A stretch of 64,000 nt of DNA, taken from positions 1 through 64,000 of the forward strand of contig CABTZK010000007.1 of the NCBI GenBank assembly GCA_902489275.1. Reading direction: 5' to 3'. The translations under genes and the position numbers were made by a program. Shown here one piece after another: positions 18,332-26,808 of the stretch (position 1 is the stretch's first letter; every line of letters starts with the position of its first letter). The notes below the pieces were generated by a model. The model saw only the letters and a program-made list of their open reading frames with translations. It ran no database searches and had not been told where the DNA came from. Source of the DNA: an uncultured Porphyromonadaceae bacterium (GTDB taxonomy: Bacteria; Bacteroidota; Bacteroidia; Bacteroidales; Muribaculaceae).

Positions 18332-18360
18332 GACCTAAATACACTAATTTATTTATAGTT

Positions 18361-21300
18361 ATGAAAACAACAAACCTACTGAAGGCGACGCTATGCGCGG
18401 CCGCTATCGCTGTGTGCGGCCATGCCGTGGCACAAAGCGGTGCTCCCCACTCGGTGACCGCCTCCCCCAACTTCTCGCAAGTGACATTGAACTGGAGCGA
18501 GCCAACCTCGCCCATCCTCCTCAAGTGGCACGACGGCAAGGACTACAACGGCATGAGCGGCCGTGTCGATGACCCCGAGGGCACAGCCACCATCTATGCT
18601 GCCGCGAAATTCACACCCAGCGACCTAAAAGCGGTGGCAGGCGAGCAAATCGACAGCGTGTGCTACTGGGAATACAGGCACTGCTACAAAGTGAATGTGC
18701 AAATCTATGAAAACGGTCAACTTGTGAGCGACACTCCAGTTGACTTGAGCGCGTTTACCAAAAACTCCTGGAAACGCGTTGCGCTGTCTGCCCCCTACAC
18801 CATTCCCGCCGACAAGGACGTGATGGTGGCGGTGAAGTACACCCACGGCAGCAACCTGGACTTTGTGGCCAACACCGACAGGGAGCCAAGATTTGGAAAA
18901 GGCGACCTCTACAGCTACGACGGCAAGAAATGGCAACCCGGCGCTTTGGGCGACTTCCTGATCACGGCTACCGTGCACAACAATGCCACGGAGACACCAC
19001 TGGGCTATAACATTTACCGCGACGGCGTGAAAATCAACACGCAATTGGTCACAGCCACCGACACCACACTCAACGACGAGCCAGATGGCACACATCGCTA
19101 CGAGATTGGAGCCGTCTATGCCAGCCAAGAGCTGAAATCGGCCGCCGTTGAGGCCACCGCCATCTCGGCCAGCGAACTGCGAGCTCCCGCCGCAACGTTC
19201 ACCGGCACTGCCGACCACCTCGACGGCACGCTCCAGTGGAGCGCACCCTTAGCCAGCGGCCAATGGCTCACCTGGAGCGGCGAAACGATGGGCAACCGCA
19301 TTGGCGGCACCTCATCGAGCGCGCCCAAGCTGTGGATTAAGCAAGAATTTAACGCTAACGACATGCTGGCGTTCCAAAACTACCAGATTAACAGCATCAG
19401 CGCCTACGTGGCCGAGCAATCGCTTTTGACCGCCCGCATCTTTGTGATGAAAAATGGGGAAATCGACTATAGCGAGGAGATTCCCAACGAGCAAGTCACA
19501 GCCGCCCAAGCCAATGCATGGGCAACATGGTCACTCGCCACCCCCTACGTGATGACTCCAGGCAACACCTACGCCTACGGCGTGTATTACACCCACAAGA
19601 AGTCGGCTCACCCCGTGGGGGTCGACAACACCACAGCCATCGACGTGAAGGGCAACAGTTTCTCGGTCTCATCGCCCAAATCGGGCAATTTTGACCATAG
19701 CACGCCCTCGTGGAAAACCCTAAGCAGCGGCAAGATTCCCGGCAACTTCATGCTCAAAGCCGGAGTGACCCCTACCAGCACTGCCATGCCAACCGACAAG
19801 GTGACGGGCTATGACCTCTACCGCGACGGCACTGCCATCGCCACAGGCTTGACGGCGCTTGGCTACAACGAGACCGTGACAGCGCCTGGCACCTATACCT
19901 ACACGCTCCAGACCAACTACGAGAGTGGCAAGAGCGCACCCGAGCAGTCACTAAGCCTCACCTACACGATGCCAGGGGCCTACGAGGCGCCAACCATGGT
20001 AGTCCATGGCTTTGATCCCGCCACCAAGCAAGTGAACCTTGAGTGGAGCACAAGCGCTGCCAACCTTCAGCATTATGGCTCTCCCAGCTATGTGGTGGGC
20101 TTCGACGAGGACATGACCATGCTCTATGGCGCTAAATTCACAGCCGATGAGCTGAACGACTATGCTGGCTATCAAATCCGCAACTTGAAATTCGCGATTG
20201 GCGCTGCGCTCGACTCGTTTGCACTTGAAGTGCGCACCGGCGACAACCAATTGCTCTACAGCGAGACCTTTGACGGCCATAGTGTCACTCCACAGGCGCT
20301 CTACACCCTCACACTCGAGCACCCCATCGACATTCCCGCCGGAAAGGATCTCTACTTCGACTACAACGCCACACTCCCTGCTGGAACTACCCCCGTCATC
20401 GTTGACGCCGGGCCTGCTGCCGAGGGCGGCGCCATGGTGAGCCTGTCGGGCGGCGCGAACTGGATGAAACTGGGGACGATCGCCAGCAGCTACAAGGACT
20501 ACAACATCGTGATTGGCGCAACCATCATGCCCGCCGCCAAGACCGGCGCTCCAGCGCGCACGCTATCGAGCAAGCCACTCAGCGAGAAAATGGATGCCAT
20601 CGAAATTCCTGCCGCCGACTTGAGAACAGGTTTCGGCATTGAGGCGCTATCACCATGCCCAGCGGTTCCTGCCAAAGTCGCAAAACGCAGCACAAAGCCT
20701 GTGGTGAAGCGTTTCAAGGTCTATCGCAACAACGCCTTGGTGTCACAGCAAGAATCCACCATCTACAGCGAGACACTGGTCAAGCATGGCCAATATCACT
20801 ACTATGTGACCTCCATCTTCGACAACGGCTGGGAGTCTCCAGCCAGCAAGGTGGTGAGCGTCAATGATCCCGTCGAGCAGCTGCCCGAAGGCCCCTACTA
20901 CCTGCAAGGCACAGCCGCCGCTCAAGAAGCGGGCGACCTGCAACTCAACTGGCAATCGATTGAAGACGCCGACCAGTTTAATTACCAAAAGGGCGACTCG
21001 CTCGACATGCTCATTGGCATGACCAAGTCAAGCGGCAATTGCACAGCCTATTGCGCCATCATGATGCCAGCCGACACCCTCGCCAACTTCGCCCAGAAGA
21101 AAATCTCTCACATTAAGTTCAAGCTGGCGACAACCGAGGTTTCCAACACCGCGGTATTTGTCATGGTGGGCGACAACATCATCTGCAAGCAAGCGGTTGT
21201 CAATCCCGTGACTGGCTGGAACGTGGTGCGACTGAATCGCCCCATTGCCATCGAGCAGGGCCAAGAGATGAGCGTGGGCTACTACTGCGAGTACGCCTCG

Positions 21301-21843
21301 GGCGTGAAGCCCCACGTGTGCGATGGCACCGCTCCTGCCGTCGCGGGCTACAACGACCTCATCTCGTCGAGTGCGGCGGCCGGCTACTGGAAGTCGCTGT
21401 CAAAGAAATACCACATCGACTACGGATGGCGCATCAGCGCTGTGCTTATGCAAACCGATACCGTGATCGACACCCGAGCCCACGCCCCTGGCAGCGCTCC
21501 CGCCTCGGTGACCTATAACGTGTATCGCAACAGCCAACTCATTGCTGGCGGGCTCAACACGATGCAGTACTACCTGCCAGCGGCCAAGAGCGGGAAATAC
21601 ACCGTCACAGCCGTGGAAAATGGTGTCGAGACCGCACCAAGCAACGTGGTAGAGTACCTGAGCAGCAATCTCTATGGCGACCTCAACGGTGATGGCATCG
21701 TCAACGTGACCGACGTCACCGCACTCATCAACACCATCCTGGGCACGGCCGACTACAGCGAGGCCTTGTGCGACCTCAACGACGACGGCATCGTGAACGT
21801 GACCGACGTCACCACCCTCATCAACCATATTCTATCCATGTAG
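18361..21843 (+). CDS. Large secreted modular protein with four repeat modules, Fn3-like linkers and dockerin-like tail
   Basis: 1160 residues from the ATG of the signal peptide (MKTTNLLKATLCAAAIAVCG). Four long modules each contain the pattern xxAxxFxxxxLxxxxGxxIxxx, starting near residues 80 (AKFTPSDLKAVAGEQIDSV), 326, 588 and 898. Each is followed by an Fn3-like piece with a YRDG or YRN turn (near 218, 485, 786, 1053). The C-terminus (about 1103-1160) holds two calcium-loop repeats, GDLNGDGIVNVTDV and CDLNDDGIVNVTDV, like type I dockerins. No catalytic motif is seen. It is probably a surface or secreted adhesin-like or scaffold-bound protein. A strong terminator follows. Confidence 0.8.
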   Translation: MKTTNLLKATLCAAAIAVCGHAVAQSGAPHSVTASPNFSQVTLNWSEPTSPILLKWHDGKDYNGMSGRVDDPEGTATIYAAAKFTPSDLKAVAGEQIDSVCYWEYRHCYKVNVQIYENGQLVSDTPVDLSAFTKNSWKRVALSAPYTIPADKDVMVAVKYTHGSNLDFVANTDREPRFGKGDLYSYDGKKWQPGALGDFLITATVHNNATETPLGYNIYRDGVKINTQLVTATDTTLNDEPDGTHRYEIGAVYASQELKSAAVEATAISASELRAPAATFTGTADHLDGTLQWSAPLASGQWLTWSGETMGNRIGGTSSSAPKLWIKQEFNANDMLAFQNYQINSISAYVAEQSLLTARIFVMKNGEIDYSEEIPNEQVTAAQANAWATWSLATPYVMTPGNTYAYGVYYTHKKSAHPVGVDNTTAIDVKGNSFSVSSPKSGNFDHSTPSWKTLSSGKIPGNFMLKAGVTPTSTAMPTDKVTGYDLYRDGTAIATGLTALGYNETVTAPGTYTYTLQTNYESGKSAPEQSLSLTYTMPGAYEAPTMVVHGFDPATKQVNLEWSTSAANLQHYGSPSYVVGFDEDMTMLYGAKFTADELNDYAGYQIRNLKFAIGAALDSFALEVRTGDNQLLYSETFDGHSVTPQALYTLTLEHPIDIPAGKDLYFDYNATLPAGTTPVIVDAGPAAEGGAMVSLSGGANWMKLGTIASSYKDYNIVIGATIMPAAKTGAPARTLSSKPLSEKMDAIEIPAADLRTGFGIEALSPCPAVPAKVAKRSTKPVVKRFKVYRNNALVSQQESTIYSETLVKHGQYHYYVTSIFDNGWESPASKVVSVNDPVEQLPEGPYYLQGTAAAQEAGDLQLNWQSIEDADQFNYQKGDSLDMLIGMTKSSGNCTAYCAIMMPADTLANFAQKKISHIKFKLATTEVSNTAVFVMVGDNIICKQAVVNPVTGWNVVRLNRPIAIEQGQEMSVGYYCEYASGVKPHVCDGTAPAVAGYNDLISSSAAAGYWKSLSKKYHIDYGWRISAVLMQTDTVIDTRAHAPGSAPASVTYNVYRNSQLIAGGLNTMQYYLPAAKSGKYTVTAVENGVETAPSNVVEYLSSNLYGDLNGDGIVNVTDVTALINTILGTADYSEALCDLNDDGIVNVTDVTTLINHILSM

Positions 21844-21868
21844 AGGCACACACCGATTGTTCATGCGC

Positions 21869-21914
21869 TAAGAGACAGGCTCACAAGGTTTAGAGCCTGT
21901 CTCTTATCATTTTT
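21869..21914 (+). terminator. Strong hairpin terminator
   Basis: A perfect 14-bp stem (TAAGAGACAGGCTC at 21869-21882 with GAGCCTGTCTCTTA at 21893-21906) and a 10-base loop, followed by TCATTTTT. It ends the transcript of the 1160-residue protein. Confidence 0.85.
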
Positions 21915-21950
21915 GACGAGCCCATCGCATGTAGATTAAAAACAATTCGC

Positions 21951-21958
21951 TAATTTTG
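21951..21958 (+). promoter_or_regulatory. -7 box of licD gene
   Basis: TAATTTTG, 28 bases before the ATG at 21987. No -33 element is evident at the right distance. Confidence 0.45.
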
Positions 21959-21986
21959 TGAAACCATCCTATTAAAAAACGCAAAG

Positions 21987-22775
21987 ATGAGAAAAATTGA
22001 AGATATCCATGAGTTACGCTCCATTCAGCTCAACATTCTAAAAGAGATTCACCGATTTTGCGAAAAATCGGGTGTCACTTACTTCCTGTCGAGCGGAACG
22101 CTCATTGGGGCTGTCAGGCACAAAGGCTATATTCCTTGGGACGATGACATCGACGTGTATATGCCACGAGCGTCATACGACCGCTTTCTGAAGACGTATT
22201 GCGACGAAACGGGAAAATATGTGATTCTTGACCCTTCCAAGACCACTGATTACTACTACACCTTCGCGAAGTTAGCCGACAGTAGAACAATGATGGTTGA
22301 AAACGAGACTCCTGGATTTAAAATCGGTGTCTTCGTCGATATTTTCCCCATTGATTTCATTAGTGACAACCCCGATGAGCAGGAACGCATTTTCAAAAGG
22401 AAACGTTTGCTCTACAAGATACGCCGCTGCAAGATTTCCCGGCACAACCCCTTGGGTTCCCGATTAGCCTACTTGTGCTACAAGTATCTGCCCCTATCGG
22501 TTAAGCAATTGGACAAGATGATTTCCCGATTGATTATCTCCAACACGGAAACCAATACCGTGTGTAATCTCACCGAAGCAGGCCCCGTCACTACCCAAGG
22601 ATGCTTTGCGGCCAAAGATATAGCCACAGCCGTTGATATCGAGTTTGAGGGCCTCATGCTCAAGACCATGGCAGGCTACGTCGACTACCTCACACACACC
22701 TATGGCGATTACATGCGGCTTCCCCCTGTCGAGGAGCGCGTTACCCATGAGTTTGAGGCTTATCGACTGGACTGA
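21987..22775 (+). CDS. LicD-family phosphotransferase
   Basis: 262 residues with the LicD/fukutin nucleotidyltransferase-fold core: YFLSSGTLIGAVRHKGYIPW, then DDDIDVYMPR, giving the metal-binding acidic pair. LicD enzymes move phosphocholine or a related phospho-alcohol from a CDP carrier onto a sugar of a surface glycan. Convergent with an OCD-like gene and, beyond it, a gene whose N-terminal half is a LicC-like cytidylyltransferase, the expected supplier of the CDP donor. No choline kinase or choline transporter is present here, so the group moved may not be choline. Confidence 0.85.
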   Translation: MRKIEDIHELRSIQLNILKEIHRFCEKSGVTYFLSSGTLIGAVRHKGYIPWDDDIDVYMPRASYDRFLKTYCDETGKYVILDPSKTTDYYYTFAKLADSRTMMVENETPGFKIGVFVDIFPIDFISDNPDEQERIFKRKRLLYKIRRCKISRHNPLGSRLAYLCYKYLPLSVKQLDKMISRLIISNTETNTVCNLTEAGPVTTQGCFAAKDIATAVDIEFEGLMLKTMAGYVDYLTHTYGDYMRLPPVEERVTHEFEAYRLD

Positions 22776-22848
22776 CCGTTCTTGCCGGCAACCTGCGCCT
22801 TCATGGCCGCAATGAGGCGAGCCAACATGCCTGCCCATTTTTCAGGGG

Positions 22849-23814
22849 TCAAATCCAGAACTTTTCAGTTGATTTGTGCTGTGTAAAGCATTGTGACGCA
22901 TCTGTGTGCTGGAACAAGTCGTATATCTTGCTCGCAAAAACAGCGTCATGCAGCCCTAACCCTATGTTATAGCTTAGAATCCGCTCCTCGTCATTTTGCC
23001 TGCCTGGATTTTGCCCCAGCAACACGCGGCTGAGCTCATCGAAGGACTTGAACCTTGAGAAGTACTTGAACCCCTCGATGTGCCCCGTGTCGTCTCCATA
23101 AACCTTGTCGAAGAACAAGTCGCAATTTTGAAATCCACGCGTGTGAACCGGCACTAAAAGCATGCCCGGCCTGTACAGGTCGTCATGCGGGCAGATGTTT
23201 CCATGCGCCGAGGTGATGCACGAGATGAGCAAGTCAGCGCCAGCCACAAAGTCGTCAACGTCATCAATGATTTCAAAGCTGGCATTGCTGAAATCCTCGA
23301 AGCGCTGAACAAAGCTCTCGGCTTGATCCTTATACCTCAACAACCTAAACTTGACTGGCACATTCTCGTTGCCAGCCAAGATGCAGAGGGCAGTCGCTCT
23401 TCCCGTGTTTCCCAGCCCCATGAGGGAATAGGTTCCGACACGAGGCTTTTTGAGCATTCGGGCGGCGAGTGCCGCCACGGCACCCGTGCGCATGGTTGTA
23501 ATCCAATCGCCGTCGATGATGGCCAGCAAGTTTCCCTTTTGGCTGTCGTACAGCAGGATGTCGCTGCCCAGCGATGGCGTTTGCCCGGCAATCCGATGCA
23601 CAATCTTGACCGAGAATCTGCCAAAAGAGGGTGGCAATATCACAGGCATCGTGTTGAAGAAATCATCGCCTTGGGGATGAAGGCTGATTTTAGGGGGCAA
23701 TTGCGCCTCGTACTTCAATTTGAACGATTCCTCGACCCACTGGACACAAGTTGCCGGCGAGATGGCAGCAGCCTCGATTTCGTCATGCTGTATTATTTTC
23801 ACCTTGTTGCTCAT
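22849..23814 (-). CDS. Ornithine cyclodeaminase / mu-crystallin family protein
   Basis: 321 residues. It shows the family N-terminal substrate region (PPKISLHP, FGRFSVKIVHR) and a Rossmann NAD(P) motif (SLMGLGNTGRATAL, about 130-145). Members include ornithine cyclodeaminase, alanine dehydrogenase and SbnB-type opine-cleaving enzymes, all acting on amino or imino acids. It lies 5 bases after the fused cytidylyltransferase-PLP gene, so the two are one unit. It may make or recycle an amino acid used by the fusion. Exact substrate unknown. Confidence 0.8.
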   Translation of the reverse strand: MSNKVKIIQHDEIEAAAISPATCVQWVEESFKLKYEAQLPPKISLHPQGDDFFNTMPVILPPSFGRFSVKIVHRIAGQTPSLGSDILLYDSQKGNLLAIIDGDWITTMRTGAVAALAARMLKKPRVGTYSLMGLGNTGRATALCILAGNENVPVKFRLLRYKDQAESFVQRFEDFSNASFEIIDDVDDFVAGADLLISCITSAHGNICPHDDLYRPGMLLVPVHTRGFQNCDLFFDKVYGDDTGHIEGFKYFSRFKSFDELSRVLLGQNPGRQNDEERILSYNIGLGLHDAVFASKIYDLFQHTDASQCFTQHKSTEKFWI

Positions 23815-23819
23815 CGCTG

Positions 23820-25631
23820 TTATAATTTTGACAGAACACGAATCAGTCTTGCATTATCCTCGCGGCTGCGGATAGCCAGCCGCACAAGCTCCTTGCCCGC
23901 CATGTTGCGCTTGAGGCCGCAATTGCTGATGAGCACATCATGCTCGATGAGGCACTGGGTCAACTGCGCCGATGTGAAGCGACTGGTCACCTCGCACAGG
24001 AAGAAGTTGGCTTGTGACGGCATCACGCGCAAGTAGGGAATTTGCTGCAATTCCCTGTAAAATATTTTTCTCTCATTGGCAAACTGGCGGCAGGCCTGGC
24101 GGTAATCGGCCTCGTACTTGCCGAAAATCTGCATATAGAACTCGCAAAAAGAGTTGATGTTCCAAATGGATACCTCCTTCTTCATGCGCGCAATCAACTC
24201 GCGATTGGCCGAGGCCAGGACACCTAACCGCAACCCAGGCACGCCATAGGACTTGCTGATGGATTTCATCACCATCATGGAGGGGAATTGCTCTAAGATG
24301 TCGCCTTGAAGCGTGCTGTTGTACTCATGGCCATCGGTGAAGTCAACAAAGCTCTCGTCGAGCAGCAGCTTGATGCCATTCTCCTGGCACCAACCGGCCA
24401 GGCGCACCACATCGTGCTTAGGGATGAAGTTGCCCGATGGATTGTCGGGATTAATGAGCAGCAGCAGGGAAATATCCTTGTGGGCAAAGAACCGCATCAA
24501 GTCGTCGGCCGTGTAGCGGAAATCCTTGTCTTGCGAGACAAAGGGCACAATTTGCTCTTGGCGCAACCGGTTGGGGTACTCGTCAAAGGTCGGGAACACC
24601 ACCCCAACCTTCCCGTCGGCATGCTTTTCCATCACCATCTTGATGAGCTCGGCAGCGCCGTTGCCCACCACCACACAGTCTTGCTTGACACCAAAATACT
24701 TGCCGGCAAGCAGCGAGTTCACCCACATACCCGATGGGTAATTGGTGAGCAGCGTGTCGAAGTTGGAGCGCATCTCGTCTTTCATGCGCTTGGGCGGGAA
24801 ATACGGATTCACCAAGTAGCAATAATCGAGCAGTTGCGGGAACCGCCAGAAGCCGCCATAGCGCTTGTGGTACTCATGGTATTTTATCTCGCCGTCGCTG
24901 AAAATGGTCGAGGCGATGTCGAGGTCCTGCACATCGTCGATTTCGTACCATTTCTCGTTCCCGATGGGAAGCGCTTTCAGGCTGGACGAGTGCAACAGCG
25001 TGATCACTCGCAACACTTGCTCGTAATACTCATTGTTGCCCATCACCTTGCTATAAGCCTCCAAGAAAGGGATATACTCGTTGGTCAGGAACTCCTTGCT
25101 AAACTTGTAGATATTGACCGTCTTGTAATAAGCGTCTATATCCTCGTAACGGAATGCGGCCTTGGGCACAAAGTTGACAATCTCGTTTTGCTCATTCAGG
25201 CACACCATCGTGCCATCCATCCAGGTCTCGTATTTCGCCACAAGTGCCAAGTTGGGGTCGGGAGCATTGAGCAGCATGGCGAGCAGCTTGTCCTCAAAAA
25301 TCAGGTCTGACTCCAGCAAAATGGTGTCATCCTCCATGAGCTTGTCTTTAGCCAGCGCCAGGGAGTAGATGTTGTTGGTTTTGTCGTAGATGGGATTGTC
25401 GATATATTCTATCTTGATCACATCGTCGTAGCGATGGCCCAAATAGTCTTTCACCTCCTGACCCTCGTAGCCCACGACAAGCACGAGACGGCTCAAATTC
25501 AACGGTGCCAACTGGCCAATAACACGGTCGATGAGCCTCACACCGTTCACCTGCACCATGCACTTGGTGTTTCCTCGGGTGTATTCGCCCAGCCGGCGGC
25601 CCATTCCAGCCGCAAGAATGATTGCCTGCAT
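23820..25631 (-). CDS. Fusion: LicC-like cytidylyltransferase + PLP fold-type I aminotransferase/decarboxylase
   Basis: 603 residues. Residues 1 to about 235 are a sugar-1-P/phosphocholine cytidylyltransferase: IILAAGMGRRLGEYTRG, the LicC-type TNNIYSLALA and LLESDLIF. Residues about 245-603 are a HisC/CobD-like class I/II PLP enzyme: VGNGAAELI, NPDNPSGNF, LLDESFVDF, the Schiff-base Lys in SKSYGVPG and Arg in GLRLG. One chain could thus make a phospho-amino-alcohol and activate it as a CDP derivative. CobD-like members decarboxylate O-phospho-threonine or phosphoserine; HisC-like ones transaminate. Which applies is not readable here. The OCD-like gene follows on the same strand, and LicD lies beyond it, convergent. 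Confidence 0.87.
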   Translation of the reverse strand: MQAIILAAGMGRRLGEYTRGNTKCMVQVNGVRLIDRVIGQLAPLNLSRLVLVVGYEGQEVKDYLGHRYDDVIKIEYIDNPIYDKTNNIYSLALAKDKLMEDDTILLESDLIFEDKLLAMLLNAPDPNLALVAKYETWMDGTMVCLNEQNEIVNFVPKAAFRYEDIDAYYKTVNIYKFSKEFLTNEYIPFLEAYSKVMGNNEYYEQVLRVITLLHSSSLKALPIGNEKWYEIDDVQDLDIASTIFSDGEIKYHEYHKRYGGFWRFPQLLDYCYLVNPYFPPKRMKDEMRSNFDTLLTNYPSGMWVNSLLAGKYFGVKQDCVVVGNGAAELIKMVMEKHADGKVGVVFPTFDEYPNRLRQEQIVPFVSQDKDFRYTADDLMRFFAHKDISLLLLINPDNPSGNFIPKHDVVRLAGWCQENGIKLLLDESFVDFTDGHEYNSTLQGDILEQFPSMMVMKSISKSYGVPGLRLGVLASANRELIARMKKEVSIWNINSFCEFYMQIFGKYEADYRQACRQFANERKIFYRELQQIPYLRVMPSQANFFLCEVTSRFTSAQLTQCLIEHDVLISNCGLKRNMAGKELVRLAIRSREDNARLIRVLSKL

Positions 25632-25654
25632 ATTATAGTATCTTTTTATGGACG

Positions 25655-25662
25655 CAAAATTA
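25655..25662 (-). promoter_or_regulatory. -7 box of the cytidylyltransferase-PLP fusion gene
   Basis: TAATTTTG on the minus strand, 23 bases before the ATG at 25631. I find no clear -33 element. Confidence 0.4.
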
Positions 25663-25817
25663 GCACATATTTTAAGAATATTGGCTATTTCATGACATTA
25701 TTGTGCGGTATTTCCTGCAAATCCTTGAAAACATTGAGAATTTTAATGAAAATTGCGTACAAATTGTTCGGATTGCGATTTGGCGAGTTTTTGATCTGTT
25801 TTTTTGATTGGCGTGGC

Positions 25818-25846
25818 TTGCAATCTTGGGATTTTATATACCTTTG
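25818..25846 (+). promoter_or_regulatory. Promoter abutting the start codon of the GT2 gene
   Basis: TTGC (25818-25821), a 17-base spacer and TACCTTTG (25839-25846). Only five bases separate the -7 box from the ATG at 25852, so transcription should begin at or next to the start codon. Confidence 0.55.
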
Positions 25847-25851
25847 CAGCA

Positions 25852-26808
25852 ATGAAGGTTTCTATTCTGGTGCCCGTATATGGCGTAGAGCAATTTATTG
25901 AGCCATGCGCCGTGTCGCTTTTCAAGCAAACCTACAGGGATATTGAATATATCTTTGTAGACGACTGCACGCCCGACCGAAGCATCGAGATTCTGAAAAG
26001 AGTACTCCAAGAGTACCCTCGTCGCCAGCAGCAGACACGCATCATTCGCCATGACCACAATTGTGGCTTAGGCGCCGCACGCCTGACTGCCACTCGCGCT
26101 GCCACGGGCGAGGCGCTGATGCATGTTGATAGCGATGACTACGTAGCCACCAATGCGGTAGAGCTGCTCGTGAAGCAGATGGAGCAGACAGGCGCTGACA
26201 TTGTTGATGGCGGATATGCTATTGTGAGCAAAGGGGCAATTAAAAAAAAGCAGACTCCTTTTCATGGCGCTAAAGAAACCTACTTAAAGACCATACTGTG
26301 CCAGAACCTGGTTTTCAACCAAATCTGGGCTCGCCTCATTCGGCGTGACCTGTGTATCAAGCACAAGGTACTCTCGGTCGAGGGTGTGGACTATAGCGAG
26401 GACTATTGCGTCGTTCCTCGCATGCTGCTCGATGGCGAGCGCAGCTGGATTGATGAAACAACCTATTACTATCGCGACGACAACAGCAATTCCTATACTC
26501 ACAGCCTTAACCTGAAACATCATCAATCCTACTTGCGCTCAAATCGCATTGTGGTTGAAGCTTTTCTTCAGCAAGACACTTCTGGACGCTACAGGAATGC
26601 TGTAGAGATGTCAATGTTAGCGGTACTTCGTCACGCTCGCCGCTTTGAGGTGCCATTAAGTTTCGTTGATGAATTATTTCCTTACCAGCCCAAAGGATTC
26701 ATTGCCAAAGGGTTGTGGAAGCTATTGCGCAGCCCCGTACCCTATCCTATCAGTGAAAAGATTTACCGCATGGCCCGCCGCATCTACTTCCTGTCCATCC
26801 ATCACTAA
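25852..26808 (+). CDS. Glycosyltransferase family 2
   Basis: 318 residues. GT-A fold with the nucleotide-binding start (KVSILVPVYGVEQFIEPC), IEYIFVDDCTPD and the metal-binding HVDSDDYV near residue 98. It transfers a sugar from an NDP-sugar onto a lipid-linked or surface glycan at the inner face of the membrane. I chose the ATG at 25852 because the conserved beta strand begins there and the promoter overlaps anything upstream. Its stop codon overlaps that of the convergent flippase gene. Confidence 0.9.
   Translation: MKVSILVPVYGVEQFIEPCAVSLFKQTYRDIEYIFVDDCTPDRSIEILKRVLQEYPRRQQQTRIIRHDHNCGLGAARLTATRAATGEALMHVDSDDYVATNAVELLVKQMEQTGADIVDGGYAIVSKGAIKKKQTPFHGAKETYLKTILCQNLVFNQIWARLIRRDLCIKHKVLSVEGVDYSEDYCVVPRMLLDGERSWIDETTYYYRDDNSNSYTHSLNLKHHQSYLRSNRIVVEAFLQQDTSGRYRNAVEMSMLAVLRHARRFEVPLSFVDELFPYQPKGFIAKGLWKLLRSPVPYPISEKIYRMARRIYFLSIHH

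Noticed and set aside
24306..25310. 334-codon open frame on the plus strand
   Set aside because: It lies opposite the cytidylyltransferase-PLP fusion and has low-complexity His/Val/Gln composition without motifs.
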